From the NCBI GenBank assembly GCA_017853785.1, contig JAFMIX010000076.1:1-8751 (forward strand): a stretch of 8,751 nucleotides of DNA. Reading direction: 5' to 3'. Shown one piece after another: positions 1 to 6,873 of the stretch. The position numbers and the translations under genes were made by a program. Each line of letters begins with the position of its first letter. Positions within the stretch are counted from its first letter, which is position 1. Origin of the DNA: Verrucomicrobiales bacterium (GTDB taxonomy: Bacteria; Verrucomicrobiota; Verrucomicrobiia; Limisphaerales; JAFMIX01). Below the pieces are notes generated by a model. The model made no database searches. It saw only the letters and a list, made by a program, of their open reading frames with translations, and was not told where the DNA came from.

Positions 1-1
1 G

Positions 2-2497
2 TGGCATCATCCGAACTGGCATCCGCCTCACGGCGGCATCTACCGCAATGTATCCCTGCACATCACTGATCCGGTGCACGTCACGCTCCCGTTGTATGCG
101 CACCTTCAGACCGAGGGGGTTTATGCGTGGACGGAATCCCTCGCGCCCGCGCAGGCCGTGGTGGGCGTGACCGCCGAAATCCAGAACGATACTTCCGCCA
201 CCGCTTCGCCGACGGTGGAGTTCGCGCTCGTGGACAACACCGGCAAAGTTGTTGCCACCGCCGCCGCCGCTCCAGCCACGATTGCCGCCGGAAAAAAATC
301 CAAGGTCGCCGCGCAACTCAAAGTCGCCGACCCGCAACTCTGGCAGCCGGATTATCCCTATTGCTACACCGTGCGCGTTACCGTGAAGACCGGCGACACC
401 GGGCGCGATGTGGCAGAAACTCCGTTTGGCATTCGCGCGTTCCGGTTCGATGCAACCACCGGATTCTGGATCAACGGCCAGCGCTTGAAATTGCATGGCT
501 GGGGGCACAAGCCCACGGCGGAATGGGCCGGGTTGGGCACCGCGTTGCCGGATTGGCTGCACGACTACACGCTGCGCTTGATGCGGGAAGCGGGCGGCAA
601 TTTCATCCGCTGGGGGCATTCCGCCGGCCCTGCCGTCGGCGTGGAGGTCGCGGACAAATACGGCCTCGTCACCTTGATGCCAGGCCTCGACGGCGAGCGC
701 GATTGCGCCGGCAAGCCGTGGCAGACGCGCACGGCGGCGTTCCGCGACCTGATCATTTATTTCCGCAACCATCCTTCCATCTGCATCTGGGAAGGTGGCA
801 ATTACAACGTCAGACCGGCGCACGCCGCCGAGTTGCGGCGCATCGTGGACGAATGGGATCCGCATGCGCAGCGTTACTTTGGCTTCCGCATGTCCACGCC
901 GGCGATGCTCCCGCACGTGACGCTGGACGTCACGACCATCGGGCGCGGGCGCGGGCTGCCCACGTTGCCGGCGCTGGAGGGTGAATACGACCGCACCGAA
1001 GTGCCGCGCCGCGTCTGGGACGCATTTTCGCCGCCGGACTTCGGCAACCTCGGAAAACTCTCCGCCAAGAACACCTACCAGCTCGCCGGGGAAGGCTTTG
1101 CCACCAACGCCATCTTTGAATGGTGGAGTAAGTTCGGCAGCGACCCGACGCATTGCGGCGGCGCGAACTGGATTTTCTCCGACGGCACGCACGGCAGCCG
1201 GCAATATACGGATGTCGCCCGCGCAAGCGGCGAAGTGGACGGCGTGCGGTTGCCCAAGGAAGCCTATTTTGCGTTGCAGGCCGCGTGGGACTCCGCGCCG
1301 CGCGTGCATCTCATCGGCCACTGGAATTATCCCGCCGGCACAGTGAAGCCCATGTTCGCCGTCACCCGCGCGGACCAAGTGGAGTTGTTCGTCAATGGCC
1401 GCAGCCTTGGTCTCGGCGAGCGCAGTCTGGATACGCTGTTCACCTGGACCAACGTCGCGTTCGCGCCCGGCGAAATCAAAGTTGTGGCTTCACGCAACGG
1501 CAAGGTCATTGCGGAACAGACGAAGCAAACGGCTGGTGCTCCGGTCGCGCTGCGGCTCACAGCGATGACCGCGCCCGGCGGCTGGCGCGCGGACGGCTCC
1601 GATGTGGCATTGGTGGACGTGGAAGTCGTGGATGCGCAAGGCCGCCGCTGCCCGACGGATCAAGCCCGCGTGGATTTTGAAGTCACCGGCCCGGCCATCT
1701 GGCGCGGCGGTTACAATAGCGGCAAGGAAGCCAGCATCAATCACTTCTACTTCGACACCGAGTGCGGCATCAATCGCGCGAGCCTGCGCTCCACATTGCA
1801 GGCCGGTGAGGTCGGGGTCACGGCGCGGCGCGAAGGTTTGGCGCCCGCCACGTTGCGGCTGAAGTCGCTGCCCTTTGCCGTCGCGGGCGGCGTAGCGGAG
1901 ACTTTTTCGACGCGATTCCCGGCGGATCTGCCGGCGCGTCCCGCCGTGGATGCCGCCGCGCTGCCTGCGATGATAGCTGCCCGGGCGGCTTCGCCGGCAA
2001 CGAACCGCGTTGCGGCGGATAACCGCGTGTTCGCCACGTTCGCCTACACCGGCGAAGGCGCGGGCGGCGCGGAGGACAAGCTGGCCGCGAACATTCTCGC
2101 CTACACCGATGACGCGACCATATATCTCGAAACCGTGCCGAAGTCGCTGCGCGGTGCGGTCATCATCCGCACGGCCAACAAGGACCGCGATTACTGGGCG
2201 AACGACTACATCGTGGGCACCGCTGCGCGGGACTTGGAATTGTTCGTGGCTCACGACCCCGCCGCGCCGTTGCCGGGTTGGCTGAGAGAGTTCCGCCCCA
2301 CGGGCGACGGTGTGCAGGTGAAGGGACGTTCACTCAAGCTCTTCGCGCAGCCGCTCAAGGCGGGCGCGAGTTTCCGCATTTCCGGCAACGTGGACCAGGG
2401 TGATCCCGTCGGCACGGCGCTGAATTTTATCCTGTTCGCGTGGCCCAGTGGTGGCGCGACAGGAAATAAGGATTTGCCCGCTTTAAAAAATCACTAA
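2..2497 (+). CDS. Glycoside hydrolase family 2 protein (beta-galactosidase-like), 5' end missing
   Basis: The frame is open from the left edge, so the gene starts outside the window; 831 residues are visible. It opens inside the sugar-binding domain (HGGIYRNVSLHITDPVHVTL, visible residues 10-29). An Ig-like GH2 sandwich (about 40-150) and a TIM barrel (about 155-430) follow. The likely nucleophile is Glu328 in LEGEYDR (bases 983-985). The usual acid/base Asn-Glu is replaced: the motif reads IWEGGNYN, with Tyr268 in the Glu position and Glu264 directly after the Trp. A DUF4982-like domain (about 435-500, HWNYP and VELFVNGRSLG) comes next, then a GH2 C5-type domain (about 515-620, with TECGINRASLRSTL) and an extra beta-rich domain (about 676-818). 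Known members cleave beta-galactosides or related glycans and are usually exported. The substrate here is unknown, and the signal peptide region is not visible. The family call is secure; beta-galactosidase activity is a guess. Confidence 0.93.
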   Translation, partial: WHHPNWHPPHGGIYRNVSLHITDPVHVTLPLYAHLQTEGVYAWTESLAPAQAVVGVTAEIQNDTSATASPTVEFALVDNTGKVVATAAAAPATIAAGKKSKVAAQLKVADPQLWQPDYPYCYTVRVTVKTGDTGRDVAETPFGIRAFRFDATTGFWINGQRLKLHGWGHKPTAEWAGLGTALPDWLHDYTLRLMREAGGNFIRWGHSAGPAVGVEVADKYGLVTLMPGLDGERDCAGKPWQTRTAAFRDLIIYFRNHPSICIWEGGNYNVRPAHAAELRRIVDEWDPHAQRYFGFRMSTPAMLPHVTLDVTTIGRGRGLPTLPALEGEYDRTEVPRRVWDAFSPPDFGNLGKLSAKNTYQLAGEGFATNAIFEWWSKFGSDPTHCGGANWIFSDGTHGSRQYTDVARASGEVDGVRLPKEAYFALQAAWDSAPRVHLIGHWNYPAGTVKPMFAVTRADQVELFVNGRSLGLGERSLDTLFTWTNVAFAPGEIKVVASRNGKVIAEQTKQTAGAPVALRLTAMTAPGGWRADGSDVALVDVEVVDAQGRRCPTDQARVDFEVTGPAIWRGGYNSGKEASINHFYFDTECGINRASLRSTLQAGEVGVTARREGLAPATLRLKSLPFAVAGGVAETFSTRFPADLPARPAVDAAALPAMIAARAASPATNRVAADNRVFATFAYTGEGAGGAEDKLAANILAYTDDATIYLETVPKSLRGAVIIRTANKDRDYWANDYIVGTAARDLELFVAHDPAAPLPGWLREFRPTGDGVQVKGRSLKLFAQPLKAGASFRISGNVDQGDPVGTALNFILFAWPSGGATGNKDLPALKNH

Positions 2498-3140
2498 AAG
2501 CCATCTCATAAATGCCGCAAGAGAATGATTACAGCGGCCAGATGGACGAAGCCCTGAAAGTTTTCCGCATGATATTCGTAACGCACCACTACGCGGCGGA
2601 ACTCCCAGCAAAGAGGCGTTCCCTTTTCCAACGGCGGCGGTAACGGCGCTGCGGGCGGCCGTCTTGCGACGGCACGAGCCGGTTGATTTTGTTGGGCGAT
2701 CAGGGCGATGCCGTAGCGGGAGTGGCGTCTTTCATCCAGCCGGTCGGTGGCGTAAGCCTTGTCGCCGATCAGGAACTCGGGCAACTCTGGCACGAAGCGT
2801 TCTGGCAAGGGGGGCTTGACCAGCTTCACTTCCGCTGGCGAAGCGCTTTCGGTGAGCAGCGCGAGAGGAAGCCCGTGGTCGTCGGCCATACCCATGATTT
2901 TCGGGCCTTTGCCGGGCTTGGTCTTGCCCGCGAGTCGCCCCTTGTTTGGCCGGCACACACGTGCCGGCCACGAAAACACCACTGCACAGTTTGTGTGCCC
3001 AGCAGAGGCGCAAATGCCGTGATTGAATCCGGCAAAGTCGCGAGCCAGGCGGCGAGCATAAGCCTGGGGCGCGCCGAACCGGGCGTGGCCGTTTTACAAG
3101 TAGTCAGCGGAACGCATCATTGCGCGTCCGACCTCCACTG
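2493..3140 (-). mobile_element. Degraded IS5-family insertion sequence remnant
   Basis: This stretch between the hydrolase and the ligase gene contains only remnants of an IS5-family transposase reading right to left. The left boundary is inferred: just past the transposase stop codon lies ACTAAAAGCCATCTCATAA (2493-2511), which looks like the terminal region of such elements. No inverted partner of this sequence occurs between 3000 and 3200, so the other end is lost. The remnant spans about 645 bp, shorter than an intact element of this group. The first part of the transposase is missing or unrecognisable, and only about 20 bp separates the remnant from the ligase stop codon at 3161. No target-site duplication could be identified. 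Confidence 0.75.
2506..3136 (-). pseudogene. IS5-family DDE transposase, frameshifted and catalytically dead
   Basis: Read on the minus strand, matching pieces appear in three frames in the correct family order. GGRTRNDAF (3110-3136) and RFGAPQAYARRLA (about 3040-3080) resemble the N-terminal DUF4096 region. VFVAGTCVPAK (about 2945-2977) covers the first catalytic block, but the expected Asp in VDGT is Ala. GKTKPGKGPKIMGMADDHG through LIGDKAYATDRLDERR (about 2700-2935) is in one frame and keeps the second Asp (bases 2761-2763). NKINRLVPSQDGRPQRRY and RRRWKRERLFA, with the expected catalytic Glu, are in another frame (about 2610-2690). FRRVVVRYEYHAENF to LLRHL-stop (2506-2600) returns to the earlier frame. 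At least four shifts and a small deletion at the LFAW-FRR junction rule out an active product. The family call is from recognised motifs and is strong for the C-terminal half; the N-terminal pieces are weaker. Confidence 0.85.
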
Positions 3141-3160
3141 ACGAAACTGGATTTTGCACG

Positions 3161-4618
3161 TCACATTTTCTTGATCATGTAGCGCCAGAACAGAATCGTG
3201 ATTTGGAGAACGAAAAAAATGGCTACCAAGTCATACCAGCGGGTGCGGTAAAACAGATTGGCAGGCTTTGTTGGAGTCGGAGCGGCTTCCTCGGAGGTGA
3301 CGGGTGCGATGGCGGCGGGGAGGGACGAAAGTTCGGTATGCGTGACTGCTTGATGCTGAAGCGCCGGCAACGGAGTTTCAAGGCTCGCGGGCGGCGGGGG
3401 CTGGACATCAATCTCCGTGCTTGCAGCAGTAGTCGTTTCACCCGCGAGTCGGTCCTGTTCTTTTTCCAGCATGATGCGGTGGAATGCGGCACAGGCGGCA
3501 GCGATGAGCCAATAAATGACGCGGTTGTCCCACCCGATCATCCACGAGGAAACGACGTAGGAGATCAACAGCACGAAAAGGACGCGACGGACCCGCTCCT
3601 CATCGTCGGTAGTCGTTTTGGTGGACATCAGCGTTCGGAAGCAGAAATAGAGGATGCCGAGGAACAGATAAAGGCCGGGTTTGCCGAGTTCGGTGCCGAT
3701 GCCGACGTAGGAACTGTGCGCGGACTTGGGGTAATGGTAGCGCTTTTCAAACTCAAACACGAAGGTCCCATAGCCCGAGCCGCGGATGCGCGATTCCATG
3801 ATGTCCAACCCCATGCGAAAGGCGCGGACGCGGCCTTGGATGCCTTCGTTTTGGCGGCTGGATTTGAGTTCCTGCATCCGTGGCAGGGTCTGCATGGCAG
3901 CCCAGCCCATGGTGCCGGCCAACACGAATATCGCAATCTGGATGGCCAGCGGACGTTTGAAGGTGAAAGCGTTAATAATGGTGGCGAAGCCGCTCAAGAA
4001 AGCCCCTTTGGAACTGGTGAGAAAAATGCAGTAGAGCGGAATCACCAAGGCCAGCGGCGACAGCACGCGTGAGAAAATCGGGCGCTTCCAAAATGCAGTG
4101 AAGTAGATCATGGCCACAACAGGCGCAACGCTGTGGCCGGTCGCATTGGGGTTGTTGAAGATGGATAGATTGAGCGAAAGCCGGCCTAACTGACGGCCAT
4201 GAGTCCAATCAAAAGTGCCGGTAGGATCAATGCCAAATTCGCTCGCCACCGCTAAGGCAGCGATGAAAATGATGAAAAATGTCCACCAATGGAGAAACTG
4301 TAGCAGCCTCGGAATGGTATTCAGCGTCAGCAACGTCACCCAGTAGAAAACGAAGAGGACGTAAACTCCGCCCAGAACGGCGATGACATTACCGCCCGGA
4401 GCCGTCCACATGTAACAGAGAAAAAACAAGGCCATGAAGGTGTCGTGTGGCGTCTTGAAAATCTCCTTCAATCCGAGGCCGCGTTCGCGGTTGATCAAAG
4501 CGATGATCGCGATGCCAATCGCGATGTAGTTCAATCGAAGCATGCTGACGCCGGGGATCCACTCCGCTGGGCGGACGTAATAAAGTGCCAGATATAAGAT
4601 GATGGAAAAGTAACCCAT
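3161..4618 (-). CDS. O-antigen ligase / Wzy-type polymerase family membrane protein
   Basis: A 485-residue polytopic membrane protein with about 12 hydrophobic segments. It begins MGYFSIILYLALYYVRPAEW, a start I associate with bacterial O-antigen ligase-like proteins in exopolysaccharide loci. Family hallmarks visible are FNNPNATGH (154-162), LTSSKGAFL (200-208) and a large hydrophilic loop (about 246-312) with RIRGSGYG (278-284) and AHSSYVGIGTELGKPGL (300-316). His301 sits where the family has its conserved loop histidine. Such proteins join or polymerise lipid-linked glycans on the outer face of the cytoplasmic membrane. Residues 390-455 are an unusual Pro/Thr/Ala-rich linker, followed by an extra hydrophobic segment (about 462-480) and a basic end. 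The start lies 5 bp after the stop of the upstream glycosyltransferase, so the two are probably co-transcribed. A GGAGG (plus-strand 4637-4641) lies 18 nt upstream, too far to be a good ribosome site. Ligase and polymerase cannot be told apart from sequence alone. Confidence 0.88.
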   Translation of the reverse strand: MGYFSIILYLALYYVRPAEWIPGVSMLRLNYIAIGIAIIALINRERGLGLKEIFKTPHDTFMALFFLCYMWTAPGGNVIAVLGGVYVLFVFYWVTLLTLNTIPRLLQFLHWWTFFIIFIAALAVASEFGIDPTGTFDWTHGRQLGRLSLNLSIFNNPNATGHSVAPVVAMIYFTAFWKRPIFSRVLSPLALVIPLYCIFLTSSKGAFLSGFATIINAFTFKRPLAIQIAIFVLAGTMGWAAMQTLPRMQELKSSRQNEGIQGRVRAFRMGLDIMESRIRGSGYGTFVFEFEKRYHYPKSAHSSYVGIGTELGKPGLYLFLGILYFCFRTLMSTKTTTDDEERVRRVLFVLLISYVVSSWMIGWDNRVIYWLIAAACAAFHRIMLEKEQDRLAGETTTAASTEIDVQPPPPASLETPLPALQHQAVTHTELSSLPAAIAPVTSEEAAPTPTKPANLFYRTRWYDLVAIFFVLQITILFWRYMIKKM

Positions 4619-4623
4619 GTGTA

Positions 4624-5751
4624 TTACGACGGCGGGCCTCCGGCCAGATTCTGGTAGAGCCGTTGATATTGGGCGACCATGGAGTCGAGGCCGAACTGCG
4701 CCAGCACTTTCTCCCGCGCGGCGTGGCCGAGGGCGGCGAGTTTTTCCGGCTGCGCGAGCCAGGGTTGCAGCAGCGCGACAAGGTCTTCCGCCCGCTCCAG
4801 CGGCGCGAGCACGCCGTCTTGCCCGGGCGTGATGATTTCCGGATTGCCGCAGGTGGGCTGGGCGAAGACCGGCACGCCGCAGGCCATCGCCTCCAGCACG
4901 GCGTTGCTCAAGCCGTCCACGACCGAGGGAAACACCAGCGCGTCAAGCGACTGGTAGTAGGGGACAAGGTCGTTCTGAAAGCCGGTGAAGTGAATCCGCG
5001 CGGCGGCGGGATTGCTCTGCGCCTGTGTGCGCACTTTGGCTTCCTCGGTGCCGCCCGCGCCGATGAGGAGCAGGTGCAACTGCGGGTGCGTGGCGGCCAG
5101 CTGCCCGAAAGCTTCAAGGAGCAGCGCGTGGCCTTTGCCCGGCGCGAAGCGGCTCACGAACCCGAGCACGAGCGCGGCTTCGGGGACGCCGCCGATTTTC
5201 CTGCGGGCGGCGGCGCGGTCGCCGGGGTGGAAGCGGACGCTGTCCACACCGTTCCGCAGGGTGATGATTTTGTCGGCAGGCAGGCCTTGTCCGATCAACT
5301 GCTGGCGCAAGCCTTCGGAGACGGTGTGGATTTTCCGGCAGCAGCGGTAGAACCACGCGCGTTGCCGTTGCCGCCGGGGGACACATTCCTCCGGCGTGAG
5401 CAGGTGGTGGTCGCCGTGCAGCAGCGGGCGGCGGCTGCCGAGCATTTTGACGAGGCCGCTGTAGATGAGTGCGCCGAGATTGTGGCTGTGGATGACGTGG
5501 GGCCGCACGCGGCGGATGAGGCGGTGCAAATCCCAGACGGCGCGTGGGGAGAAGCCGGGCGGCTTGCGGAGGACGTGCACGTTTTCCGGCTGCGGCAGGC
5601 GGGCGGCGAAGACGCCGGAACTTTCCAGGCAGCAGACGTGGATTTCAAATTCCCCGGGCGGGAGGGCGCGGGCGACGTTGGCGATGCCGTTCTCCATGCC
5701 GCCGGAACCGAGCGAGTTGACGACGTGCAGGATTTTGATGGGGCCGGGCAT
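4624..5751 (-). CDS. Glycosyltransferase family 4 (GT-B fold)
   Basis: A 375-residue soluble glycosyltransferase of normal family length. The N-terminal Rossmann domain shows ILHVVNSLGSGGMEN (7-21), typical of retaining GT4 enzymes, followed by IRRVRPHVIHSHN (79-91). The C-terminal domain starts near 190 and has the donor-phosphate residues Arg201 and Lys206 (SRFAPGKG). The EX7E motif reads DGLSNAVLEAMACG, so the first Glu is Asp279 and the second is Glu287. The overall pattern resembles sugar transferases associated with PEP-CTERM/exosortase exopolysaccharide loci (TIGR03088-like), but no exosortase gene is in view. It would transfer a hexose from a nucleotide sugar to a growing lipid-linked glycan at the inner membrane. 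The ATG at 5749-5751 is supported by the motif starting six residues in; no Shine-Dalgarno is evident. The gene is 170 bp downstream of the GT2 gene and 5 bp upstream of the ligase gene. Confidence 0.92.
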   Translation of the reverse strand: MPGPIKILHVVNSLGSGGMENGIANVARALPPGEFEIHVCCLESSGVFAARLPQPENVHVLRKPPGFSPRAVWDLHRLIRRVRPHVIHSHNLGALIYSGLVKMLGSRRPLLHGDHHLLTPEECVPRRQRQRAWFYRCCRKIHTVSEGLRQQLIGQGLPADKIITLRNGVDSVRFHPGDRAAARRKIGGVPEAALVLGFVSRFAPGKGHALLLEAFGQLAATHPQLHLLLIGAGGTEEAKVRTQAQSNPAAARIHFTGFQNDLVPYYQSLDALVFPSVVDGLSNAVLEAMACGVPVFAQPTCGNPEIITPGQDGVLAPLERAEDLVALLQPWLAQPEKLAALGHAAREKVLAQFGLDSMVAQYQRLYQNLAGGPPS

Positions 5752-5921
5752 GATTGTTATTCAACCACGGATGGACACGGATGGACACGGATAATGAAAC
5801 CGCCAGCCAGCAGTGCGGGTGCGATCCGTGGTTTCCGAATTTGGTTCATGCGGTGGTGCTGCAGTTTCGGCGCAGGATAATCTGCGGAGGCGGAAAACAA
5901 AGATTTTTCCCGGGGCGGGAT
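5752..5921 (-). other. 170-bp intergenic gap inside the exopolysaccharide cluster
   Basis: This is the only sizeable gap in the minus-strand cluster. It carries the ten-base repeat near the GT4 start. Just after the GT2 stop there is a weak four-base stem (TCCC/GGGA, about 5908-5920) followed on the minus strand by an A-rich then T-rich stretch. I do not consider this a convincing terminator, and I see no clear -35/-10 pair or Shine-Dalgarno before the GT4 start. A separate transcription start for GT4 and the ligase is possible but not shown. Confidence 0.4.
5763..5833. repeat. Ten-base tandem repeat with inverted partner (intergenic)
   Basis: In the gap between the two glycosyltransferase genes, the unit CACGGATGGA occurs twice exactly (5766-5775 and 5776-5785), followed by seven bases of a third copy (5786-5792). 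AACCACGGAT at 5763-5772 has an exact reverse complement, ATCCGTGGTT, at 5824-5833, 51 bp away, so a long stem-loop is possible. Each tandem copy of ACGGAT could also pair with the distal arm. I recall repeats of this type as common between genes in Verrucomicrobiota and other environmental bacteria, but no search was run. Function is unknown. Confidence 0.8.
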
Positions 5922-6860
5922 TCATCGGCGCAGCAGGAACCGGCGGAGGCTGCGCAGGCGAAACAGCGGCGGCTCGTTCAGTTCGCGCGGCTGCGGAAAC
6001 CACGGCCAGAGTATCAGCGAGAATATCAGGTCGCGAATGGCAGCCGCGCGACGGACCTCTTCGTGATACATCCACGCGGCTTGATAGAGCCGGAAAGAGT
6101 GAACCCGCAACCAGAAACCGATCTCGGAGTGAGCCACCCGGCGGGCGTGCCAGGCCTTGACGATCACGCGACGGGTGTTGGCTTTCATGCGGTCGGAGTT
6201 GCGACTCATGCTGACGGGGTGGCGGCGGATGCCAACCAGCCGTTTCGCGTGGAGATGGATTTTACCGCAGGCGGCAATACGCAGCCACATGTCCCGGTCT
6301 TCCGCGCTGCGCAGAGTCTCATCAAATTCACCAGCAATCGCGAATACATCGCGTCGCACGACGACCCCGGAGGGTTGGAAGCGTGTTTTAAGGATGATGT
6401 CGCGTTCGCTGATTTCGTGGCCGGTGGAGGCGATTTGTTTCAGGGCCAAAGGAGTGCCGGCGGCATCAAGGTATTGAGCAGGAAAGGCTACCAGAACAAA
6501 ATTTTCCGGCAGTGCGGCGAGAGTTTCCTGGGCAGCGCATAGGTGGCCAGGTAGCAATAAATCATCTGCATCAAGGAAGCACACTTGGCCGTGGCTAGCG
6601 TGGCGGATGCCGGTATTACGTGCTGCGGGAAGCCCGGCATTCGTTTGGTGGAGGTAACGAACGCGCTTCCCGTAAGCGGCCACGACGGCGGCAGTGTTGT
6701 CGGTTGATCCGTCGTCCACGATGAGGATTTCGCAGCAAGGATGTTTCTGATCCAAGACCGAGTCGATGGCCTGTGGCAGATAATGGGCGTAGTTGTATGC
6801 GGGGATGATTACGGTAATGCCCGAAGGATAAGGGGTGGCGGGCGGCGCGGATTGGGCCAT
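5922..6860 (-). CDS. Glycosyltransferase family 2 (GT-A fold)
   Basis: A 312-residue protein if translation starts at the ATG at 6858-6860. The GT-A core begins ITVIIPAYNYAHYLPQAIDS (15-34). The nucleotide-binding VDDGSTDNT is at 48-56, NAGLPAARNTGI at 74-85 and the metal-binding DXD as FLDADD at 95-100. An acidic pair with tryptophan, SAEDRDMWLRI (185-195), fits the catalytic-base region of the family. The C-terminal 100 residues are basic, with one mildly hydrophobic stretch (IRDLIFSLILWPW), which may associate with the membrane. The frame stays open upstream to 6980, but that 40-residue Pro/Thr/Arg-rich extension would overlap the kinase gene and lies before the conserved core, so the internal start is preferred. 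This start is 13 bp after the kinase stop, which suggests one operon. The enzyme would add a sugar in exopolysaccharide assembly; donor and acceptor cannot be told. Confidence 0.92.
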   Translation of the reverse strand: MAQSAPPATPYPSGITVIIPAYNYAHYLPQAIDSVLDQKHPCCEILIVDDGSTDNTAAVVAAYGKRVRYLHQTNAGLPAARNTGIRHASHGQVCFLDADDLLLPGHLCAAQETLAALPENFVLVAFPAQYLDAAGTPLALKQIASTGHEISERDIILKTRFQPSGVVVRRDVFAIAGEFDETLRSAEDRDMWLRIAACGKIHLHAKRLVGIRRHPVSMSRNSDRMKANTRRVIVKAWHARRVAHSEIGFWLRVHSFRLYQAAWMYHEEVRRAAAIRDLIFSLILWPWFPQPRELNEPPLFRLRSLRRFLLRR

Positions 6861-6873
6861 AGGCGGGACGGGG

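Noticed and set aside
1490..2254. 254-codon minus-strand frame opposite the hydrolase
   Set aside because: It overlaps conserved GH2 accessory domains. The Arg/His/Ala-rich composition is typical of a complementary frame.
2947..2970. Perfect hairpin with ten-base arms and a four-base loop, resembling a terminator or REP element
   Set aside because: It falls within the transposase remnant, in codons for the conserved GT-VPA block, and has no adjacent T-run. It is best explained as coding sequence.
3102..3144. Possible terminator downstream of the ligase (GTCAG...CTGAC arms)
   Set aside because: Only about five pairs with a long loop and no T-run on either strand.
3203..4072. 289-codon plus-strand frame opposite the ligase
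   Set aside because: It is antisense to a membrane protein with clear family motifs, and no domain is seen.
5766..5792. Short repeats as a possible CRISPR array
   Set aside because: The units are ten bases, directly tandem and without spacers, and no cas gene is nearby.
4663..5880. 405-codon open frame on the plus strand opposite the GT4 gene
   Set aside because: It is an antisense shadow of a conserved glycosyltransferase and runs into the repeat region. No recognisable domain or start signal is present.
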